Shown: piece after piece, positions 1 through 6,613 of the stretch
Layout: the number at the start of each line of letters is the position of its first letter
Position numbering within the stretch: the first letter of the stretch is position 1
Origin: Actinospica acidithermotolerans
Lineage (GTDB): Bacteria > Actinomycetota > Actinomycetes > Streptomycetales > Catenulisporaceae
Length of the DNA stretch: 64,000 bases
Reading direction: 5' to 3'
Assembly (NCBI RefSeq): GCF_018139625.1
Contig: NZ_JAGSOH010000001.1
Coordinates: forward strand, 62,001 to 126,000
The notes under the pieces: model-generated
Databases searched by the model: none
The model's input: the letters and a program-made list of their open reading frames with translations, nothing else
What the model was told of the DNA's origin: nothing
Made by a program: the position numbers and the translations under genes

Positions 1-1706
1 ACTACAACGACGTCTATGGCGGAAGCAGCGGGACGGCCTATTCCTGGGGCGGTACCGCCTACCCCACCGCCGCGGGGCTGTTCTCCGCTGTGGCGCAGGG
101 CAAGCACGACTACAACGGCGCCGACGGCGGTGAGCTCGCCGAGGGCTCGCCGGTCATCAACTCCGCCGACTCCGCCGCGATCGGCGAGCAGCCGTTCGAC
201 GTCAACGGCGATCCGCGCGTGATCGACCCGCTGGTCACGCCGACCGGCGCCGGGCCGTACAACTACTACGACCGGGGTGCGACCCAGTTCCAGGACCCGT
301 ACACGGCGACCGCGAACAGCTCGTACACGCTGTCGGCGACCAAGATCCCGCTTGGCGCGACGGTCACCGCGCATGCCGTTCTCGCCGACACCTGGGGCGA
401 CAGCTTCACTTCGTACGAGTTCCTTTTCGGCGGCAGCGCGCAGCCCGTCGTGAGCTCCACGCCGACGGAAACCTTCACCCCGACCACCGCCACGACCTAC
501 TGGACCGCCGTTCTCGCCGCGACCGCGGGCAGTTCCACGTACCACCAGCTCTCCGGGGTCGCCGACCAGTACGTCTCCGTCGTCGCACCGCAGCCGCTGG
601 TAGCGGCCGAGGCTCTGACGGCTAGCGGCGAACTCGGCGTCATCGCCACCGACTACGGCACGACGGACGCGTGGAACATCTCCAGTGCCACGTTCGACTT
701 CGGTGACGGCACGAAGCCCGAGACGGTCGCGGACCTCGCCCAGGCGCAGCACACCTACGCCAAGCCGGGTACGTACACGATCACCGAGACGGTCACAGAC
801 GCGGGCGGGAACTCGGCGACGACGTCCTCGAAGTTCGCAACCGCCGAACCCCAGCCCGGCACGCTGGGTTCCGTCGTGAACGGAGGCGGAGTCCCGGCCG
901 GATCCACCGGCATCGCGCAAGCCGCCATCGGCGGCGCCGGCTCAGGCGCAGAGATCCTCGCGGCCACCACCAGCGGGCAGGCCGAGTTCTCCAGCAGTGA
1001 CTTCAACGCCGTCTGGCAGCCCTGGCAGACCCTGAGCCAGCCGGGCGTGACGGTGAAGTGGGTCGGCCTCGCGGGCATGCCGAACGGCTCCACGCAGCTG
1101 ATCGAGGTCACCTCCGCGGGCAGACTGCTGCACACGATCCGCAACGCGAACGGGACGTGGCAGTCCAGCGGCTGGGGCAGCCCCGCCGGATCCACCGGAT
1201 TCGCGCACGCGGCGATCACGGCCATGCCCGACGGATCCGCGCAACTCGTCGCGGTCACCACGTCCGGCGTGTTGATGCACAACATCCGCTTCGCCAACGG
1301 CTCCTGGCAGGGTTGGCGCGCGCTCAGCCAGCCCGGCACGACGATCATCGACGCGAGTATCGCCGGCAAGCCCGATGGCTCCTCCCAGATCGTGGAGGTC
1401 ACCTCCGGCCGTGTCATGAAGCACACGATTCGCTTCTCCAACGGGTCGTGGCAGAAGCAGGGCTGGGGCTCGCCGGCCGGGGCCACCGACATCGTCCAGG
1501 CCTCCATCGCCACCGTCGGCGCCGGGTCCACGGCGATCGCGGTGACCAAGGCCGACGGCACCGGCGAGACCACCTATCGGAACTGGGACGGCTCGTGGAC
1601 CGGATGGCAGCAGGCTGACATATCCCCCGCGCCCTCGATCACCGACTTCGAAGCCGGCTGGGTTCCGAACGAGAACGTCCTCTTCATCGCCGTTTCCGGC
1701 GGCTGA
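1..1706 (+). CDS. Secreted beta-helix/PKD/propeller-like protein, 5' end outside window
   Basis: The reading frame is already open at the first bases of the window, so the gene begins upstream; an ATG at 90 is internal. The visible part starts in the end of a parallel beta-helix region, recognised by similarity to the next gene. It continues into a PKD-like domain encoded around 680-840 (FDFGDG and HTYAKPGTYTI motifs). The C-terminal half consists of about five repeats of roughly 47 residues, each with a WxxW core such as NGSWQGWRALSQPG, probably blades of a PLL/tectonin-type beta-propeller. No enzyme motif is seen. By family resemblance it is exported and may bind carbohydrate or cell surface. 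Only 35 nt separate it from the next gene, a close tandem paralogue, so the two may be co-transcribed. Function is inference; the repeats are direct observation. Confidence 0.8.
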   Translation, partial: YNDVYGGSSGTAYSWGGTAYPTAAGLFSAVAQGKHDYNGADGGELAEGSPVINSADSAAIGEQPFDVNGDPRVIDPLVTPTGAGPYNYYDRGATQFQDPYTATANSSYTLSATKIPLGATVTAHAVLADTWGDSFTSYEFLFGGSAQPVVSSTPTETFTPTTATTYWTAVLAATAGSSTYHQLSGVADQYVSVVAPQPLVAAEALTASGELGVIATDYGTTDAWNISSATFDFGDGTKPETVADLAQAQHTYAKPGTYTITETVTDAGGNSATTSSKFATAEPQPGTLGSVVNGGGVPAGSTGIAQAAIGGAGSGAEILAATTSGQAEFSSSDFNAVWQPWQTLSQPGVTVKWVGLAGMPNGSTQLIEVTSAGRLLHTIRNANGTWQSSGWGSPAGSTGFAHAAITAMPDGSAQLVAVTTSGVLMHNIRFANGSWQGWRALSQPGTTIIDASIAGKPDGSSQIVEVTSGRVMKHTIRFSNGSWQKQGWGSPAGATDIVQASIATVGAGSTAIAVTKADGTGETTYRNWDGSWTGWQQADISPAPSITDFEAGWVPNENVLFIAVSGG

Positions 1707-1741
1707 GCCGACCACCAGACCAGGAATACGAGGTGGGGGAC

Positions 1742-4321
1742 ATGCGTCCTCGCGTCGTCGCCACGTCCACGGCGACACTCATCGCCGCGGCCTCGCTCTC
1801 GCCGATGGCGGCGCAGGCGGCCGGGCAGAACACGATCTTCGTCAACAGTTCCAGTTCGGCATGCACCGACTCGGGCACCGGGACTGTCGCGGCCCCGTAC
1901 TGCACGCTCCAGGCGGCCGCCGACGCGGCGAATCCCGGTGACGTCGTGAACGTGGCGCAGGGTACGTACGCGCCCGCCACGATCACCCGCTCCGGCACCG
2001 CGTCCGCGCCGATCACCTTCACCGGCAACGGTGTGCGCAACGCCATCGGGAGGCTGGCCTACGCGGCGACCATCTCCGTCGACGTCAGCGGCGCGAGCTA
2101 CCTGAAGTTCCAGAACTTCGACATCATGCCCGGGAGCAGCGCCGCCGCCGCGGTGGTCGACGGTGGTTCCGACATCACGTTCAGCACCGACTGGTTCCAG
2201 GCCGCGACGCCCGCGGAGCCCTCGCTGCACGTGACCGACGGCGCGTCGGCCGTGACCGTGCAGGATTCCATCTTCTACGAGCAGATCCTCGTCGACGGCG
2301 GATCCTCCGGCACGATCCTCACCACGAACAGATTCAGCGATCTCGCCTCGAATCCGATCTCCGTGGTCGGCGCCGCGAACACGGCCATCACCAGCAACAC
2401 GGTGTACGGCTGCGGACCGGCGGTGTCGGTCACCGGCTCGGCGACCGGGACGAGCATCGAGAACAACGTCATCGGCAATCCCGCTACGTCCTCGACCACG
2501 ACCTGCCCCGCGCCGGCGCAGGCTGAGGACGGCATCCTGGTCGACGCGAGCTCCGCGTCCGGCACGACTTCCGACTACAACGACGTGTACGCGACGGGCT
2601 CTGCCTACGACTGGGCCGGCACCACATACGCGTCGGCCGCAGCGCTCTACGCGGCGGCAGGTCAGGCCCAGCACGACGACAACTCCCTGCTGGGTACCGA
2701 GACGACCGAGCATTCGCCGCTGATCAACTCGGCGAACTCCGCGGCGATCGGCGAACAGCCGCTCGACCTCAACGGCAATCCGCGCGTGATCGATCCGCTG
2801 GTGACGCCCACGGGCGCGGGACCGTACAACTACTACGACCGCGGCGCCATCCAGTTCCAGGACCCGGTGACGCTGACCTCGAGGAGCATCACGGCCTCGG
2901 CGACTCAGGCCCCTGTGGGCGGCGTGGTCACTCTGCATGCCTCAGCGACGGACACGTGGTCCAGCAAGTTCGACTACCAGTTCCGGATCAACGGCAGCAA
3001 CGGCACGCTGATCGACGGCGGGACGAGCGGTACCGCGACCGCCTCTTTCAGCACGCCGGGCGACTACGCTGCTTACCTGTACCTCGCCCCAACCAACGGC
3101 TCGCCGACCCCAGTTACACCGGCGGCCTATGTGCAGCTCGTCGTAGTCCCCGCCGCGCCGCTCGCGCCGCAGATTAGCGCGACCGCGGGTCCGGGACCGT
3201 ACGACGTCATCGTCGCCGACTCGGGCACGACGGATGCATGGAACATCACCGGGGTCACGTACGACTTCGGCGACGGCACGCCGACGCAGACCGTCGCCAC
3301 CGGGGCGAGCTCGACGCACACGTACGCCAAGGCCGGAACGTACACGATCACCGAGACGGTCACAGACGCCGACGGGAACAAGGCCACGACCTCGACGAGG
3401 TTCAGCACATCCGCACTGACCGCCGGAACACTGATCAACCTCGGCAGCGCACAGACGACCGACGTCCCCGCCAACTCCACCGGAATCGTCCAGGCGGCCG
3501 TCGGCTCGCTGCCCAACGGCACCAGCGATCTCGTCGCGGCCACCACCGCCGGGACGGTCGAGTTCGCCACCGGCAACAAGAACGGCACCACCTGGCAGTC
3601 CTGGCAGCAGCTCAGCCAGCCGGGAGTGACGGCGAGGTGGGTGGGGATCGCGGGCATGCCCAACGGCTCCTCCCAGCTCATCGAGGTCACATCCACCGGC
3701 AGCCTGCGGCACATCGTCCGCAACGCCAACGGCACCTGGCAGTCAAGCGGCTGGGGCACCCCGGCCGGTTCCACCGGGTTCGCGCACGCGTCGATCACCG
3801 CCATGCCCGACGGCTCGACGCAGCTTCTCGCCGTGACTACCTCGGGCGTGCTGATGCACAACATCCGCTTCGCCAACGGTTCCTGGCAGGGTTGGCGGGC
3901 GCTGAGCCAGCCGGGCGTCACGATCGTGGACGCGGGGATCGCCGGGATGCCCGACGGCTCCTCGCAGATCGTCGAGGTGACCTCCACGCAGGTGATGAAG
4001 CACGACATCCGCTACGCCAACGGGCGCTGGCAGCCGCAAGGCTGGGCCGTCCCCGCCGGCGGCACCGGGATCGCCGGGGTCTCGATCGCCGCTCAGCCCG
4101 CGTTCAGCAGCACGAGCACCTCCCTCGGCGCGGTCATCTCGGCCGTCACCACGCAGGGCGGCGTGCTCATCGGTATGCGCGAGGCCAACGGCTCGTGGTC
4201 CGGCTGGCAGAACTGGAGCGGCACGGCCACTGGACTCGGCAACTTCGGCACCGCCGCCAACGTGACCGACGCGACCCAGCACGATACGACGTTCCTGAAC
4301 TTCGCCGTGGCAGGAGGCTGA
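1742..4321 (+). CDS. Secreted beta-helix/PKD/WxxW-repeat protein (tandem paralogue)
   Basis: 859 residues. ATG 1742 is chosen over the in-frame GTG 1733 because GAGGTGGGGG lies directly before it and the signal peptide then starts with MRPRVV. Residues 1-30 are a Sec signal ending near AQAA. Residues 35-375 are a parallel beta-helix with the family N-terminal motif (CTDSGTGT, then APYCTLQAAADAA). A PKD domain lies around 500-558 (YDFGDGTPT, HTYAKAGTYTI). From about 576 to the end there are WxxW repeats of a probable beta-propeller. Several DNA stretches are nearly identical to the preceding gene, for example around 1274 and 3853, indicating recent tandem duplication or gene conversion. Probably an extracellular, carbohydrate-interacting protein; catalytic activity cannot be claimed, although beta-helix folds are common in polysaccharide lyases and hydrolases. 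Confidence 0.85.
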   Translation: MRPRVVATSTATLIAAASLSPMAAQAAGQNTIFVNSSSSACTDSGTGTVAAPYCTLQAAADAANPGDVVNVAQGTYAPATITRSGTASAPITFTGNGVRNAIGRLAYAATISVDVSGASYLKFQNFDIMPGSSAAAAVVDGGSDITFSTDWFQAATPAEPSLHVTDGASAVTVQDSIFYEQILVDGGSSGTILTTNRFSDLASNPISVVGAANTAITSNTVYGCGPAVSVTGSATGTSIENNVIGNPATSSTTTCPAPAQAEDGILVDASSASGTTSDYNDVYATGSAYDWAGTTYASAAALYAAAGQAQHDDNSLLGTETTEHSPLINSANSAAIGEQPLDLNGNPRVIDPLVTPTGAGPYNYYDRGAIQFQDPVTLTSRSITASATQAPVGGVVTLHASATDTWSSKFDYQFRINGSNGTLIDGGTSGTATASFSTPGDYAAYLYLAPTNGSPTPVTPAAYVQLVVVPAAPLAPQISATAGPGPYDVIVADSGTTDAWNITGVTYDFGDGTPTQTVATGASSTHTYAKAGTYTITETVTDADGNKATTSTRFSTSALTAGTLINLGSAQTTDVPANSTGIVQAAVGSLPNGTSDLVAATTAGTVEFATGNKNGTTWQSWQQLSQPGVTARWVGIAGMPNGSSQLIEVTSTGSLRHIVRNANGTWQSSGWGTPAGSTGFAHASITAMPDGSTQLLAVTTSGVLMHNIRFANGSWQGWRALSQPGVTIVDAGIAGMPDGSSQIVEVTSTQVMKHDIRYANGRWQPQGWAVPAGGTGIAGVSIAAQPAFSSTSTSLGAVISAVTTQGGVLIGMREANGSWSGWQNWSGTATGLGNFGTAANVTDATQHDTTFLNFAVAGG

Positions 4322-4453
4322 GCAGCGAATCGGTTGCCGCCGCGCCCGGCCTGCGGTGTGCGGCGGCGAAGGTGGCGGCGTGGAGGGCCAGGGCGAGCAG
4401 GGCCCGTCAATCGCTTCGTCTCCGCCCGATCGCATAGCACCTGCACAACGACG

Positions 4454-4489
4454 ACCGCTGGCATTCGCACTCATGTGAATGCCAGCGGT
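4454..4489. terminator. Bidirectional hairpin terminator
   Basis: A perfect 13-bp inverted repeat, 4454-4466 (ACCGCTGGCATTC) with 4477-4489, around a 10-nt loop and followed by TTTCG. It lies between the rightward secreted-protein gene and the leftward gene ending at 4874, so it could serve both strands. Confidence 0.7.
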
Positions 4490-4873
4490 TTCGCGTCTGG
4501 CCACCCGAACGCGGCCCGCCGAGCGGGCTAGCGAACTTCTCCGCGAACGCTATGTCAGAGTCCGACGACCGTCAGCCCTACTACGGCCACTCCGATGGGC
4601 GTGCCCCAGCACGACGGAGGGCGTGACGCCGAGAGGCCCCGACGGCGGTGCCCAGTCCGGCGCTCTCGCCGGGACGCCCACGCCGGCAACGAGCGGCTCG
4701 GTGACTGATTCGAGGGTGCCCTCGCCGACTTCGCCCACGTCGCTTGCTCTGGGAGCGGAGGATCGGCTCGCTAAGGCGGCGCTGAGCTCGGGGTTTCGTG
4801 GTGTCCGGTGGGCTTGGGGTGCTCGGGTTGCCTGAGCATGCGCGGCCGGTCCATGCCCGCCCGGATCGAGAGG
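4490..4873. other. Intergenic stretch without a supportable gene
   Basis: Short open frames exist on both strands (4479-4835 plus, 4550-4738 minus) but overlap each other. Neither has a convincing ribosome-binding site or a recognisable domain, and their composition is that of random high-GC frames. No RNA or mobile-element signature was seen. Confidence 0.5.
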
Positions 4874-5182
4874 TCAGCAGAGCTCGATCACGGCCGCGGC
4901 TCTCTGCTGCGGCACGTCGGCGGCGTGGGAGTGGACGGTGAGCACGGCGCCGTCGACCTCGACGCGGCGGGTGCGGGTGGTGTCGCCTGCACGAAGGCGG
5001 TCGAGGCAGCGCAGGAACAGCTGCATCTCGGCGTCGTCGAGGACTGCGGCCGCCAGGTCCAGGACCGGGGCCAGGCTCTCGTCGGTGAGTTCGGCGGGCA
5101 GTTCACCCGACAGGAGGACGACCGATTCGCCCTCGCGGCCCCGGACCACAGCGGTGGTGGGCCCCCCTTGCACGACCAGCAC
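4874..5182 (-). CDS. Small protein of unknown function downstream of HTH regulator
   Basis: 102 residues if translation starts at GTG 5182, which has GAGGAG four bases upstream. A longer frame starts at GTG 5362, overlapping the stop of the HTH gene (GTGA). Its first 60 residues look non-coding and cover an AT-richer segment with two palindromes, so I prefer the short form. The product opens VLVVQGGPTTAVVRGREGESVVLL and then has a helical, acidic middle and a beta-rich end. No known domain is recognised. Its position directly after the HTH gene and beside the peptide cassette suggests a regulatory or immunity partner; this is inference only. Confidence 0.5.
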   Translation of the reverse strand: MLVVQGGPTTAVVRGREGESVVLLSGELPAELTDESLAPVLDLAAAVLDDAEMQLFLRCLDRLRAGDTTRTRRVEVDGAVLTVHSHAADVPQQRAAAVIELC

Positions 5183-5310
5183 GTGACTCCTCGGTGCGTT
5201 GCGCGGACGAAACCGGGGCGCGGATATGGCCCGGTCGGGCCCGTGCGCTTCGGTTTCTGCGACGTTAACCCGCGTCAGCGGTTCTTGGGGGAGTCTTGAC
5301 CGAATAGAAC

Positions 5311-5353
5311 GCGCCAATACTTGGCGCCAGTGCAGCGCCACCCGTAAGGGTGG
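5311..5353. promoter_or_regulatory. Two palindromes between HTH gene and its neighbour
   Basis: 5311-5327 is a perfect 7-3-7 palindrome, GCGCCAA-TAC-TTGGCGC. 5338-5353 is a second inverted repeat, CCACCC-GTAA-GGGTGG. They lie in the segment between the stop of the HTH gene and the preferred start of the gene ending at 4874. The first looks like a protein-binding operator and shares the CCAA...TTGG core with the operators in front of the precursor peptides, although its spacer is 3 rather than 5. The second could be an operator or an mRNA hairpin. Confidence 0.45.
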
Positions 5354-5358
5354 ATCGC

Positions 5359-5796
5359 TCACTCGTGCGGCGTAACGGCGGAACCAGCGCTCTCCGCGTT
5401 CTGCGCGTCCTCGTCGCCCTTGCCGCGCTCCAGCAGGGACTCGACGAGGGCCGCGACATGCCGACGGTCCTGTGCGGAAAGCTGGTTGAGGCTCGCGATC
5501 AGCACGTCGACCTCGGGGTCGGGGGCGGCCTCGTAGACGTGGATGCCGCAGGACTGCGCGGCGGCGCGGCGGACGGCGTCCAGCGGGAGCTCGAGTCCGC
5601 GGGCCAGGCCCTCGAGGGTGGCCGGCTGCGGCATGCGCACCAGGCGCTCGGCCGTGGCGAGGTGGTGCACGGTGGAACGCGGGATGCCGCCGCGCCGTGC
5701 CACGTCGCCGTAGGACCAGCCCTGGCGCTCCAGTCGCTCGCGCACCAGCTCCTGCAAGGCGTTCGACGCCGCGTTCGTCACTCTGGACACCTGCAC
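5359..5796 (-). CDS. Small Xre-like HTH transcriptional regulator
   Basis: About 145 residues from GTG 5796 (GAGGAG 12 nt upstream); nearby in-frame GTGs at 5790 and 5781 are alternatives. The open frame extends to 5958, but that part covers the probable promoter (TTGACT at 5898-5893) and is unlikely to be translated. The N-terminal half carries a helix-turn-helix (WSYGDVARRGGIPRSTVHHL) of the lambda-repressor type, followed by a second helical region containing LEGLARGLELPLDAVRRAA. The C-terminal part (EVDVLIASLNQLSAQDRRHVAALVESLLE) is a helical pair typical of small actinobacterial Xre-like regulators. It is transcribed divergently from the precursor peptides, so it is the natural candidate to bind the paired operators at 6005-6043. 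Confidence 0.75.
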   Translation of the reverse strand: MQVSRVTNAASNALQELVRERLERQGWSYGDVARRGGIPRSTVHHLATAERLVRMPQPATLEGLARGLELPLDAVRRAAAQSCGIHVYEAAPDPEVDVLIASLNQLSAQDRRHVAALVESLLERGKGDEDAQNAESAGSAVTPHE

Positions 5797-5976
5797 CTGT
5801 AGCCGGGACTCCTCGGACGGTCGATCTGCCCGGCCGACGACCCGTCGGACACCTGCCGGGACGTCGATTCTATGCGTAACACGCGTGACGCGAGTCAACC
5901 TGTCGCCACCGCATGTGTCCCGACCTGCCGATTCCGCTGCGTTACCGGCCTGTTGCAATCAGTTTCGGCGAAATGC

Positions 5977-6043
5977 TTGCGCGGCGCTCCGGCGATCCAC
6001 TACTGTCCAATCTCGTTGGACAGAACGTCCGACGCAATTGGAC
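5977..6043 (+). promoter_or_regulatory. Promoter and paired operators of the precursor-peptide operon
   Basis: A possible -35 TTGCGC (5977-5982) and -10 TACTGT (6001-6006) are 18 bp apart. Two copies of the same palindrome follow: GTCCAA-N5-TTGGAC at 6005-6021 (perfect) and GTCCGA-N5-TTGGAC at 6027-6043 (one mismatch). Their centres are exactly 22 bp apart, two helical turns, so two dimers would bind the same DNA face. The sites cover the -10 and start region, which favours repression. The ribosome-binding site GGAGGG of the first precursor follows directly. Confidence 0.65.
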
Positions 6044-6061
6044 GAACCGGAGGGATCCGTC

Positions 6062-6268
6062 ATGGACATGCACGAGCTCGAGGCCGAGACCGCTGAGCTG
6101 CTGCCGGGCCGCGAGGCGCTGGGCAAGCTCTCCTTCAGCTTCACCAAGAACCTCACGGTGCACAAGGCGTACGTCAGCGCCGACAACACCTCGAACGTCG
6201 GCAACTTCGGCTCGCCGGGCGCCGTCGCCGAGGGCGAGGCCGTTCAGAGCATCTCGATCACCCAGTAG
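6062..6268 (+). CDS. Ribosomal precursor peptide 1 (RiPP-like, unrecognised class)
   Basis: 68 residues from ATG 6062, with GGAGGG seven bases upstream; a longer frame from 5885 runs through the promoter and is rejected. The first 29 residues are almost the same as in peptide 2: MDMHELEAE, then ELLPGREALG, then KLSFSFTK. This is a typical acidic leader-like segment without signal peptide or transmembrane helix. It is followed by a variable stretch (NLTVHKAYVSAD), a conserved NTSNVGNF, a variable GSP, and a conserved tail ending QSISITQ. It has no cysteine, so a lanthipeptide core is unlikely. The next large gene encodes a membrane protease with a peptide-binding RRE-like domain, which suggests that this peptide is its substrate. 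I cannot assign it to a known precursor family. Confidence 0.7.
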   Translation: MDMHELEAETAELLPGREALGKLSFSFTKNLTVHKAYVSADNTSNVGNFGSPGAVAEGEAVQSISITQ

Positions 6269-6317
6269 CACCGCAGACCTTCCTACCGACCTTCCTCTCT
6301 AGCGACAGGAGAACACC

Positions 6318-6536
6318 ATGAGCATGGACATGCACGAGCTCGAGGCCGAGTCCGCCGAGCTGCTCCCGGGCCGCGAGGCGCTGGGCAAGCTCTCCTTCAG
6401 CTTCACCAAGACGGTGAACGTCTCGAAGAACGTGGCCGCGGTCGGCGCGTCCAACACCTCCAACGTGGGCAACTTCTGCTCCTGGGGCGCCGTCGCCCAG
6501 GGCGAGGCCGACCAGTCCATCTCGATCGCCCAGTAG
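6318..6536 (+). CDS. Ribosomal precursor peptide 2 (paralogue of peptide 1)
   Basis: 72 residues from ATG 6318, supported by AGGAG six bases upstream; an internal ATG at 6324 would give exactly the peptide 1 start. It is the same as peptide 1 over the leader-like segment except for one residue (T10 to S). It then has TVNVSKNVAAVGAS, the shared NTSNVGNF, a CSW triplet replacing GSP, and the shared tail QSISIAQ. It contains a single cysteine. The tandem copies differ mainly in two short windows, the pattern expected of precursors with a constant recognition part and diversified core positions. It is separated from the protease gene by a strong hairpin. Confidence 0.7.
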   Translation: MSMDMHELEAESAELLPGREALGKLSFSFTKTVNVSKNVAAVGASNTSNVGNFCSWGAVAQGEADQSISIAQ

Positions 6537-6557
6537 CCGGACCACGCCGAGGCACGG

Positions 6558-6587
6558 GGGTACCGCGGGCCGCCACCCGCGGTACCC
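6558..6587 (+). terminator. Strong hairpin between precursor and protease genes
   Basis: A perfect 12-bp inverted repeat, GGGTACCGCGGG at 6558-6569 and its complement at 6576-6587, with a 6-nt loop. It is not followed by a clear T-run. Its position after the small precursor genes suggests partial termination or mRNA protection, giving many precursor transcripts per protease transcript. Confidence 0.6.
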
Positions 6588-6613
6588 GACCGTCTTCACG
6601 AAACGCCGAGGAA

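Noticed and set aside
4479-4835. 118-residue plus-strand frame
   Set aside because: No start signal or family resemblance, and it begins inside the terminator hairpin.
5797-5958. N-terminal extension of the HTH regulator
   Set aside because: The segment includes its probable promoter (TTGACT at 5898-5893) and has no conserved residues.
5885-6061. 127-residue frame extending precursor 1 upstream
   Set aside because: It crosses the promoter and both operators; ATG 6062 has a good ribosome-binding site and matches the start of precursor 2.
6062-6536. Lanthipeptide, lasso or FxSxx-COOH precursor
   Set aside because: One copy has no Cys, no LanB/LanM, asparagine synthetase-like or radical-SAM gene is adjacent, and there is no FxSxx C-terminus.
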